Of a DNA stretch of 64,000 nt, positions 25,801-37,800 are shown piece by piece. The first letter of the stretch is position 1. Each line of letters opens with the position of its first letter. The stretch is from Sabellastarte sp. h YS-2021 (taxonomy: Eukaryota; Annelida; Polychaeta; Sabellida; Sabellidae), in contig OZ024935.1 of the NCBI GenBank assembly GCA_964017235.1, positions 29,801,596-29,865,595 on the forward strand. Direction: 5' to 3'. The notes beneath the pieces were generated by a model, which ran no database searches, was not told the DNA's origin, and was given only the letters and a program-made list of their open reading frames with translations. The translations under genes and the position numbers were made by a program.

Positions 25801-28800
25801 AAGCAATTAGATGGACTGAGTAGGTTTTATTAATTATCCATAGATTCTAGTGATATAAAACCTATGCTTCAAATGTACTTTTTCAAGATGCTTTTTCTCA
25901 AGATTTTAGGTTAGTAAGTTTCAGTTTTTCATCTGTGTGACTTTACATATCAAACTAAACTTGAAAATTTTGATTACTTAAATTTAGCTTTTATAAGCTA
26001 CAAGCTTACCATGTGGAACTGAATGCTGTTCTCGGATGGCCATAAGGCATCAGGCCAACGTCTAAGAAAAATAGACATTTATAGTTGGCCGTAGCCTCAA
26101 GTTGTCGTCACGTGATAACCTTTGACCTCTCGACCTACTTTCTCATTGAATTTTTTTAAACCTTACCCCTCAGCTGTAATACAGTGGGGAGGCAGGGTGG
26201 GACTCTTCTCAGTCCCACATGGTAAGCTTGTAGCTTATAAAAGCTACATTTAAGTAATCAAAATTTTCAATTTTATTGTGCTACAATAGTTTACCATGTG
26301 GGACTTTTCTTTCCGAGGATACCTGGTCTGAGGGGAAGGATCTAGGACTTGTTGTGCCACCACCACTGGTCTCAGATACATTATTGTTGTCGTTGTCTGA
26401 CCAAGTAAGGTCTTTTAGGTAAAAATTTGTAAATATGTTGTGAGCTTTCCAGTGACAGGCTTGCATGATTTGGTCCACCGATACCCCACCGTAAAAGGCC
26501 TTAGAGGCTGCGAAGGCCCAAATGTCATGCGCTTTAACTTGGACCAAGTCCAAGGCTTGTTGGTCTACTTGTTTATAACAAAGTAGAATGGTTTGTTTCA
26601 ACCAAGAAGAGAGAGTAGCGGGTCTGGTGTCTGAGGTGTGTCCTTTCTTGAAGAAGATGAAAAGGAGGGATCGAGACCCTCTCAGGTCTTTGGTTCGATC
26701 CAGATATTACCTCAGGGCCCGCACTGGACACAAGGTCCTGTCTTCTTTGAATTGTCTATCGACAATCGTAGTCAAAGCAGGAATAGTCACCGGAGACACA
26801 CTTTGAGAACCTTCTCTTGCTACTTGGTTTTTGGCTATGAAGTCAGAAGAAGGGAACAAGGCAACCTTTTCCCATTGGCCTAGATTAAATACTTTGTTTG
26901 CAACCCAGGCATGGATTTTGCTGCGGCGCTTGCCAGAGGCCAAAGCTATCAAGAAAGCAGTTTTGAGAGTAAGATGTTTGAGGTCTGTGTCTTTTATAGG
27001 CTCAAAAAGCGCTTTTGTGAGCTCATTGAGAACAGAAAGGTTCCATTTAGGAAGATTCCTGGAACTTTTTGGACGATCCCTGTAAACTGAAGAGTAGATG
27101 AAGGTCACAACTTTGTGCAACATGGTGGCCCGTTGGGCCCAAAGTGTCAACAATGGCCGTCCTGTAACCATCAATGGTCGAGGGGCGCCTATTTAGATCT
27201 TGGTACAGGTACATGAAAAAATCTGAGATATGATTCACAGATGGTGTGGAGAAATCCACCGAATTTTCTCTGCACCATTTCTCAAATAAGGCCCACTTTG
27301 ACTTGTAGATGGTCCTTGTTGATGACCTCTGAGGGGCAGCAATTCTCTCTGCCACCTCCACAGAGAAGCCTTGTTCTTGGAATTGTCCACTCCTAGATAC
27401 CAGGCATGGAGGTTGAGATGCTGTGAATTGCTGTGGAATACATGGTTGTGGGACTGTTTGAAAAGAGTTGTTGACATTGGAAGTTGTAGTGGGATCTCTG
27501 TTGAGAGCTACACTAGGTCCCCAAAACAGGGCATCCCTGGCCAGCCTGGGGCTATTACGATGATCAGACAATAGCATTGTCTGATTTTTTGGATCACCCT
27601 GTGAAGGAAAGCCATTGGAGGGTAAGCATAGGCAGTGAGACCCATCCAATTTATGTTCAGAGCATTTATGTCCCAAGCCTTTGGGTCTGGGACAGGAGAT
27701 ATGTACAGTGGAAGTTTGTGGTTCAGATGAGTGCAAATAGGTCTACATGAGGTGTGACCCACTTTTGGCAGATCTGTTTGAACACCTGTGGATGCAGTGA
27801 CCATTCTGTTGACTGCACTTGGTTCGACCTGGACAAAAGGTTGGCCATCACATTCAGACACCCTGGAATGTGTCTGGCTTTCAATGTTATGTGATAGTGA
27901 TGGCACCAGGTCATGATCTTCCACAGGAGAGCACACATCTCTGCTGAGTGAGTTCCTCCTTGTTTGTTTATGTAGGCTACCACCACATTTGAGGCGTCTG
28001 TAAAGAGTTGGATACTGTGGTCTTTGGGATGAAGGTCTGCACCTCTCATCAGGTTTGAGGGATTTTGCCACCAGTCTAGGTGTGCTGAAATGGCTTCGGT
28101 CCAAGGAAGGAGGCTGTCCAGCGACTGAGGATATCTTCAGTGCTCCTTGAGATGAAACTGAAAGGGCCTCATGTGAAGGCGTCCCTCTGGGACCCTTTTC
28201 TCTGTTGAGGCAAGCAACCCAATTAGCGACATCAAATATCTTGCAGTCAAAACATGTTTTGACTTGAGTCGTAGGATCAAATCCTGGAGTTTGAGCCATA
28301 TCTCTTGAGTGGGTTTTACAAGGGCTGAATCTAGATGGTATTCATAGCCCACGAACGAAAACACCTGAGTAGGTTTCAGTTCTGATTTTTCCTGATTTAT
28401 TATCCAACCCAAGGACTGGGTTAGGTCTACCACTGCCTGAATGTTCACTTGGGCTTCCTCCTGAGACTGGGACCTAATCAGCCAGTCGTCCAGGTATTGG
28501 TTGAAGTCTGATCCCTCTGGAGAGGGCCATTAGCTTCACTTCCTTTACAATCATTGTAAAGACCTGGGGGTCTGTGGCTAGTCCAAAAGGGAGGGAGATG
28601 AACTGGAACTGGGTATGTGAAGGTAAGTGTCTGATAGGTCTATCGACGATACCCATTCCCCCGGAATCAGGGAGGTCCAGATGGACTCTGGAGTTTCCAT
28701 TTTGAACTTTTCTATGTGTAGAAAAGTGTTGAGCCTGCTTAAGTCTATGACCGGCCTCCACCTTTGGTGAGGCTTGGGCACTAGAAACAGGTGACTGTAA

Positions 28801-31800
28801 AACCTTAGAGATTTTACATTTTCCACCCTTTCGATTGTGTGCTTTGACAGAAGAGACTGGATACAAGAGGCCAGAGCTTGGTCTTTTTGACGGGCCTTGC
28901 ACTCTGACAGAATCAGAGGGAATCTGACCAAATATGGTTTTGAAAGGAATGACAGTACGTAGCCATTGGTGATAATGTTTAATACGTTTGATGAACATTT
29001 GTTTGTTTGCCTTTCTCTTTTCTGAAAGAACGGAGGCGACCTCCTGCTGGTGGACTGAGGGAGGCTTTTAAGGAGTCATTGGGGAGAGGGATTTCCACAC
29101 CCTCGCCCCCTAGTGTGGGTCAAAAACGACTCCTGGGGCCTCTGAAGTTCGGTTTCCCCCTACCTGAGGAAAACGATTGGCTACTGCTTTGTGAGGAGTT
29201 GCCCCCATAGGGGTGTTTCCTGTAGGAGCTTCGTTTCTTGTTGTGGGAACCACGAAAGGGCTTATAGGGTCCAAAACCCTGAGAGTCTTTAGAGGTGCCT
29301 TTTTGAGTAGGAAGTCTTTACCTTCCTTCACAAGTTGAGACTTCAACAAGGAGGAGTCCCAAAAGGGCGAGTTCCTGAGTTCTTGGAGTCTCATTTCCCC
29401 TAAATGTGGTTGTAAAAGGGTCTAAGCAAGCCAGTGTTACCCAAAGTATATAACTCCCTCTGGAGTATATGGGCTTGGAATTTGCTGACGCATGTGAGAG
29501 CCCTGTGTTGAATAAGAACAGTCTTATTCCAAAAGTCTAAGTACTCACAGGCTTGCTCATATCCACGTTTTGCTGCTTTTTCAGGATTAGCACCTTTTTG
29601 GATCTGAGACTTAATCCTCTTGAAAGTTGACTTCAAACTATGTTGGCACTTCTCCAGAGATGCATTTGCAGGAGGAAGAAGTCTTAGCAAAGGCAGCAGT
29701 AAGATTTAGTGTGGAAATGTTTTGCCTAGCTTGGTGTTCCAATTCCTTAAGAACTGGTAGGGGAACCTTGCCCATAGGAGCCCCAGGGGGTTTAGGAGTA
29801 ATACAGATCTGCAAAATCTGTACTCAACTCCTGTATTTTCTTCACATAACAAGGCTGTCCCACTTTGTACCACTTTGTAGTGGAAGGAGGTTTGATGTAT
29901 TTACCCTCAGGTAAATTAGCGGCCTGGAAATCATGTTCAAACTTATCAAAGGCATCTTTGATAACTGAGCTGAGTGGTAGCATAGAGGAAGGACCTCTAG
30001 GTCTGAGCTCTTGACGGCCTTTTTTATCGTCCAGACCCATAACTGAGGTTGAGGACTTAGGCATAGACTCCCTGGGGTCAGGTAGGGAAAGGATACGCCT
30101 GAAAGTGTCCACCTGTTCAGCATATTGGGAAGGAACGTCAGACAGAGCTACTTCCCTATTATAAGGGGGGTTTGGATCATGCTGAGGTTGGTCTTGATCA
30201 GAGACAGCCCCAGAGGGCTTTGAAGACCTGTGTCTGACCACAGAGGACTGATCCTCCTCTGAGGAAGATGACATGTATCTGGACCTCACCTTGTGTTTAC
30301 TCTTGTCAGCATGTTTTTTGGATTTGGATTTAGATTTGTTTATTTGGGGTTTTACGTCGCTTTCAACACTGTACAGGTCATATCACGACGGGTAGTTGGA
30401 AGGGCAGAGGAAACCAGTACATATAGTTCGCTAGGGTTCTGTACTGTAAACTGCCGACCAACGGCAAGCAACTACCAGCTTTCCCACTTACGGCCATGAC
30501 GGGGATCGAACCCCGGCCGCAGAGGTGGGAGGCGAGAGTTACCACTCTGCCACCATGGCCCCCCATTTTACTGTAGATCCAAGGTTCATTGGACTCATCA
30601 GTTAGTTGATCCGAGGAAGACCTCGGGTCAACCACATGCTTTTTGTGAGAGTGAGAGCGTGTTTTAGGTCTAACCGAAGCCTTCTTAGAAGGCTTCCTCA
30701 GCAGGACTAGAAGGCTGATCTGATGTCAAATGATGATCAGCACCGAGATGAGGTGGAAGTGCAGGACCATAGTCCACTTCCATTTGCTCGAGATTTGAGG
30801 CACTCCGAGGTTGACTCGGAGGGGGTGGGTCCAGATTTACAGCAGCTTGAGAAGATCCAGGCTTAGAAGCTGAAGTCGAGGTCTGATCCAGCTCGACTTG
30901 CTTTTTTGCAGTTAGTTTGTCTCGGAGAGACTGGAAAACTTCTAACATTGAAGCCTGAAAGGAAACCCATTTGCTGCTGTAAATGGATGTTAAGTGAATC
31001 ACCCAGAGATTTTTCTAATTTAGCTTCAATTTTCTGCTATGAGGCAGTACCTGGGGTAGATGGGACAGTCTTTGCTGGCGTTTTGAGAGACAGTGAACTG
31101 AAGGGTAGGGGATGTGGACGCAGGGTGAGGTAAATAAGTTATCAGCAGCACTCTCAAGGTCTGCATTGGAGCCAGTAAAAGAATCCACATCATCCCCTAA
31201 AAGATCTAATTCATCGTCTTTTGAAGTTGAAGTGAGGGCTTTTTGCAATATAATATATTGTTTCCTTTCAGATATTTTCAGCATTTGTTCTTCAGTAAAA
31301 GAACCACATATTTGACACAGACTTTCAAAAGTGACACAGGGGTCATCACCCTTGCCAGATTCCCTACAGGTAGGGCAGTAACTATGTGTGTCAAATGGAA
31401 AGCAAAAATGCCTACACTTGCCAGATCTCGGTTTGTCTTTATTCGTTTGGTGGGTAGACATTTTGAAACACAATAAAAGACGTAGATGTAAAAACCTGAA
31501 CCGAGGAAAACTCAAAACACGCAAAAATAAAGGAAAATATTATCCTGTCAAAACAAAAATTCTACAGAATAATCTATGATATATAATGAAAGAAATAGCC
31601 AAAAAGTAACATACAACAATACGTATATGTTGAGAAAGAGATGAAAATATCTGTGTAAGTGACAGACGCTACATATCCACATGGCCAACGAGAAAGTAGG
31701 TCAAGAGGTCAAAGGTTATCATGTGACCACAACTTGAGGCTACTGCCAACTATAAATGTCTATTTTTCTTAGACGTTGGCCTCATGCCTTAAGGCCATCC

Positions 31801-34800
31801 GAGAACAGCATTCAGTCCCACATGGTAAGCTATTGTAGTGCAATAAAATGGTCACATGGTGTATAATCAATTGTGGAAACAAATTGATTTCTTTGGAAAG
31901 TCTGGAAATAAGTGTCATTAGCTGGCACTTAAAAGAGCCATACCTACAGACAATTCTAATGTGGGAACATGACACATATGCAAATTATAAGTTCATGGTA
32001 TTAGTGAAGACAATATGGTGATTTCTATTTGATATATCAATGCTATGAGATAGATTGTAACTTGCCATATACAATATTGATAATAAAAAAATTGTTTGGT
32101 TTAAAATAATAATTGGTTCTACTCTGTCTGATATTTGTAAACTCGTATTTGGTCTTCCCCAAGGTTCTGTCCTGGACCTTTTATTGTTCTCAGTGTACAC
32201 TTCTCCCTTCAGTTTGATTATTGGTAAACGTAAAGGAATAAAGTTTAATTTTTTATGCAGATGACACCAAAGTTTTTATGTCCATTTATCCTAGAATACT
32301 AGTATATCTGCTGCCTTTGAACACTTGAACAGGTGCCTGGTGGATGTAAGAGAGTGGATGTCAACATAGTAAACTCAAATTGAATCCTTACAAGACTGAG
32401 TTTATTGTATTTGGTTAAAAAAGACAGAGGGATAAGTTGAAAGCATGTTTCCCAGTTGACATCTTGGGTAGTGCTCTCTGTCCTGCTGAGTCAGTCAAGA
32501 ATTTGGGCATATGGTTTGATTCTGATTTTTCCTTGTCCAAACATATTCAGAATGTCTCCAAAAGTTGTTTTGTACAACTCCGTGATTTTAGACATGTTAG
32601 GTAGTTTTCTACTCATGATGCTTTTTGTATTTGTGGCAAATGCTCTGGCTATTAGTCAGTTGGATTACTGTAACTCAATTTTCAGGAGTCTCTCCCAGTT
32701 CAATCTACATAAATTACAGTGCATCCAAAATAGTGCAGCTAGAATTGTATCGAATACCAGTAGATACACTGGTATAACTCCTGTGCTTAAGAAATTGCAT
32801 TGGCTCTCTGCTGGACATCACTCAGTTTTTAAAACAGCCACATTTGTCTGCATGTTTCTTCATACTAGTTTTTCGAAGTATTTTGCTTCATATCTCACTT
32901 TTTACAGCAGTTCTTATAATACCAGGCACTGTCAGAGTGTTGGTCATTTCCTTGTCATTTCAAATGCTGTCCCTCTTTTCATAAATCTGTCAAACAGTTT
33001 GGTTATAGTTTTGCTTTTGATGCCCCCACTGTTTGACAATCTCTTTCTGATGAAATCTGTGTGTCTCCCTCCCTAGCCTGTTTCAGAAAGCAGCTTAAAA
33101 CCTACCTACACCAAGGCATACCCACCTTAGTTTTAATCATCCCTTGGCATTCTCTGTGGTGCTTGACCTCTTTTCTGTCCCTGGATACTGAAATTGGTTG
33201 ACTGTTTTGGTTTTGTTGTGCCTTAGAGCCCCCTTTAAAAAGGGGAGATTAAGCACTATAAAAGTTCAATTCGCATTAAATATACACTGCAGTATAATGT
33301 GTGTTATGAATGTAGCAATAAATTACATACATTTTCTTTGCATAAATGTTGCTAACAAATGATGTATCCTATATAATGTTAACTTTGTAGTAAAGTCCAA
33401 ATAATTACTCCTTATTATGAACATCAGCTTAGGACTTATTGTGGCTTAGTACAAGTCATGCCCCTTTCACACTACATGCGGTATCACCAGCTGCGACCCA
33501 AGTTCAGTGAAACGCCCCTGTCCTTGGATCACCACCTGACATCTGATTGCAAACTTGCGAGTCAGTGGCGAACCATCCATTACCTTGCACGTCATGGAAG
33601 TTTTAAAATGTTTAAAATTTCTGCCTATGAATTAGGTACTGTGGGCATGTGCAGATGAATGCGAGGAAGTGCAGATGAATTTCTTGCTATGGTAACTGAA
33701 GGTGTGGTCCATGGTTGTGACTCGGTCATCTTTCGATGTAATACAGCCACATAAGATGAGTGGAGGTACATGGATGTTTCGCCACTGTGTCACAAGGTCC
33801 AATAGGAATCTCGAACAGTAGTGGAAGGAAAGGGGGATTATAACCATGAATTACATTGCCTGTAGTGTGAACAACTCAGACAAAATGGTGTGACCTGGAA
33901 GGCGTTTCTGCCGTTGAGTAAAACTTCTAACCGCGGGACATGCCACCTGTAGAGTGAATGGGGCATAAAGTGTGCCTCTACTTTACCTTTATAATATGTG
34001 CAATGCTCTGAAGTATGAGCTTCCAAAATACAAACAAGCTTTGGTTAAAGACTGAAGCAGATGAAATTCAAAAGGACATAAATTATGCTAGATAGACAAA
34101 AATAGTTGGCTGAGGTGCAGTATTTTTGCAGATCCAGACCATCTTTCAGAAGGATTGAGTCATGGTGAAGTCCCATCACCTTGTTGAAAAATCTAACTTA
34201 AACTGCTAGTCATATGACCATACAAGTTAATGTGTTGTGCAAGATGTCCTGTCTTGTCTGCCATCTCTCTTCATGGAGGAAAGAAGGACTTATATTTGTC
34301 TGCCATTTTGTGGCAGAGCAAACAAGCAAGATCATTGTCTAATCTTGTGGAGTGTTAGGTCATCTTACCATACAGACCTCTTCAGGACTTTTTATATCTA
34401 CAACCTAGAAACAGAAAAAAGTGTTGCCATGGCAACACTTGCTTGCCAGATATTGCTGAAAAGCTAACCAGCTCCTATTCATGCAGGGGTTTGGACAGAA
34501 ACAGAAAAAAGAATGGCCATGGCAACACTTATTGTCAGGTGTTGCCGAAAAACTAATCAGCTGAAATCTGTGCAGGGGTTTGGAATTCAAAGAACCCTGA
34601 GAAAGATTTTTTTAAGTCCAAGAAACAGAAAAAAAGTGTTGCCACAGCAACACTTGTTGCCAGGTGTTGCCAAAAAGTTAACAAGCGCCAGTCTGTGCAG
34701 GGGTATGGAAAGCAAAGAACCCATAAAAATATTTATAAATAATTGTAAGTCCAAGAAACAGAAAAAAAGTATTGCCATGGTAACACTTGTTGCCAGGTGT

Positions 34801-37800
34801 GCTAAAAAGCTCATCAATTCCACTCTGTACGATAAAGATCCTGTTTTGATCTAGAAACATGTTCATGTTTATTTAAATGAAAACTCTCAACTATCTCTTT
34901 AATATCGCCAAAATATCATAAAAATTTGTCCTATCCTTAAACTGAATGTAAATCAATGCAAATATTAAACGTTTAAGGTCATGTTAACAATGTAGACTCT
35001 GTTCAAGTTTAGTTATATCCAAAATTTAAATGTTCTGAAAATCTATTGCATATAATTTAAGATATTATCCAAAATTTGAAAAGAAAAATAATTATAATTA
35101 TGCCATTACTGGGAGTATAAGGTCACCTCAATGCATTTCTGTAACATCAGTTACATGTACCTGCAAAATATAGATCAAATATGTCATGCCATTTTTGGTA
35201 TAATTGGTGGAACCATAGAACAGCTTGAGCTCAGTAACATTCTTTTACACACGGGAGTTTAAGGTCACCTTAAATAGACCATACCTTAAAGACCAGTTAA
35301 ACCCACATACCAAATTTTCATGTGAAGCCATCTTTAAGCTATTGTCCACAAATTCCAAAAGTTAAATTCAATGTAAATGTGTTATTAGTGGTAGTTTAAG
35401 GTCATATTAAAATAGGGCAAATATCGATGACCGGCAGCATCCACATGCCAAATTTGAATTTCATCCTACAAGCAATTTTTGACATATTTTCCAGTAACAA
35501 AGTGTGAAGATGATGCTGGTCATACATGTGATCCATGACAGATGAGTGACACTAAACTGTTGCAACCTTAAAGTCATGAGTTTCTAAAATATCAGCCATT
35601 TATTGTAACCTTACAAAAGAGACCCTTTTTTGTCTACATATATGTACATGATGAATACCAGTGATAAAATTTCAATTGGCACATCTTATATCTCCAAACA
35701 CCAAAACAATCATCCCAACGTTAAAGTCAATGTTAGTTTAAGGTAAGGAGTATAAGGTAATCTTTTCCTGAAGGTTCGGCTCAAGGTTTGTTATATCCAC
35801 AACTTAAACATGCCTAGAATTGCACATTATTTGAAATACTGTTCAAAAATTGCCAAACTTAAAGTAAATATAATTCTATTTTTACTGAAAGTTCAAGGTC
35901 ACCTTATTGTATGACGCTTATCTATGGCCAGTTACATATACATCAAAAATTTGAATTAAATTTCTCAAGTTATTTTCAGTATACTCTATGGCGAAATAAC
36001 GTAAACTCAACATAACTTTTTTAATACATGAGAGTTTAAGGTCACCTTAAAATAGGGCATACCTTGAAAACTAGTTACAACCACATGCCAAATTTGAATT
36101 GAAGCTGTTAACCCATTTCTGAGACACAATCTGGAAAAGAAAAACCTTAAACTCAATATAAGTATGTTACTACCTGGAGTTTAAGGTTACCTTAAAATAG
36201 GGCATACCTTGAGGGCCAGTTACATCCACATGCCAAATTTTAATTTAATCCATAATGCCATTTTTGAGATTCTGTCTGGAAAGGAAGTGTGACAACACTG
36301 ACCATGTATGTCCTCTATCATAGCTGCTCGTGACACAAACTAATGCAACTTTAAACTCATAAATTTATAAAATATCAGCAATTTACTATAACATTACAAA
36401 AGAGAGCTTTTTTGGTGTAGATATATGTACATGATGAATATCAATGAAACAAAGTCTTAATTAGCATATAAAATATCTTCCAAACATCAAAACGTTGTCA
36501 CAACCTTAATATCAAAGTAGATTTGCAGCTGTGAGGGAGTTTAAGGTAACCATTTTCTGAAGGTTCTGTTCAAGGTTGTTAAATCCACAACTGAAAGATG
36601 CTTTGAAATGCACAGTATTTGAAATACTGTTGAAAAATTAACTAACTTAAGGTGAATATAATTCTGTTATTACTGGGAGTTCAATATCACCTTATTGTAT
36701 GGCACTTATCTATGGTTAGTTACATATGCATGAAAAATTTGAATGAAATTTCTCAAGTTATTTTCAGTATACTCTATGGAAAAATAACGTAAACTCAACA
36801 TAACTTTTTAATACATGAGAGTTTAAGGTCACCTTAAAATAAGGCACACTGTGAAAACCAGTTACAACCACATGCTAAATTTGAATTGAATCCATCAACC
36901 CATTTCTGAGATACTGTCCGGAAACGAAAAACCTTTAAACTCATTATAAGTATGCTATTACTGGGAGTTTAAGGTTACCTTTAAATAGGGCAAACCTTGA
37001 GGACCAGTTACACATACATGCCAAATTTGAATTTAATCCAGAATGCCAATTTTAGATACTGTCTGGAAAGGAAGTGTGTCAACGACACTGACCATATATG
37101 TCTTCCATCATAGCTGCTAGTGATACAAATTAATGCAACCTTAAACTCATAAATTTATAAAATATCAGCAATTTACTATAACCTTACAAAAGAGAGCTTT
37201 TTTGGTGTAGATACATGTACATGATGAATATCAATGAAGTCTTAATTAGCATATAAAATATCTTCCAAACATCAAAAAAATTGTCCCAACCTTAAAGTCA
37301 ATGTTAGTTTGCAGGTGTGTGGGAGTTTAAGGTAATCTTTTCATGAAGGTCCTGTTCAAGGTTTGTTACATCCACAATTTAAACATGGCTAGAATTGCAC
37401 AGTATTTGCAATACTATTAAAAAATTTGCAAACTTAAAGTGAATATAAGTCTGTTATTAGTGCTAGTTTAAGGTTACCTTAATGAATGACACTTAGCTAT
37501 GACCAGTTACATATACATCCAAAATTTGAATTTGAAGTTATTTTCAGTATACTGTATGGAAAAACAAAAAAGTAATCTCAACATAATTCTTTTACACATA
37601 GGAGTTTAAGGTCATCTTAAAATAGGGCACACCTTCAAAACTAATTTCAACCACATGTCAAATTTGAATTGAATCTGTCAACCCTCTTTTCAGATATGGT
37701 ATGGAAAAACAAGAGGAGAGTGCCCGTGAACGGGCACTGTGTCAGCTGACTGAATGTTTTTGATTTGTGATGGTGATAATGAGAGGAAAGCATAATTATC

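Larger units (their letters stand above)
25962..31849 (-). mobile_element. Complete-structure DIRS retrotransposon (mutated)
   Basis: Inverted terminal repeats of ~145 bp (26,004-26,147 and 31,686-31,830) bound gag, reverse transcriptase, RNase H and tyrosine recombinase genes, all minus strand. An internal complementary region at 26,205-26,310 equals the junction of the two outer ends. That junction predicts the outer limits as 25,962 and 31,849. This is the diagnostic DIRS layout, replicating via a circular DNA inserted by a tyrosine recombinase. No LTRs or DDE integrase are present. Frameshifts and a SINE insertion show the copy is inactive. Confidence 0.9.

Noticed and set aside
27047..28299. 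A host gene encoding a 263- or 229-residue protein
   Set aside because: The frames carry RNase H and tyrosine recombinase motifs of the DIRS element and shift into one another.
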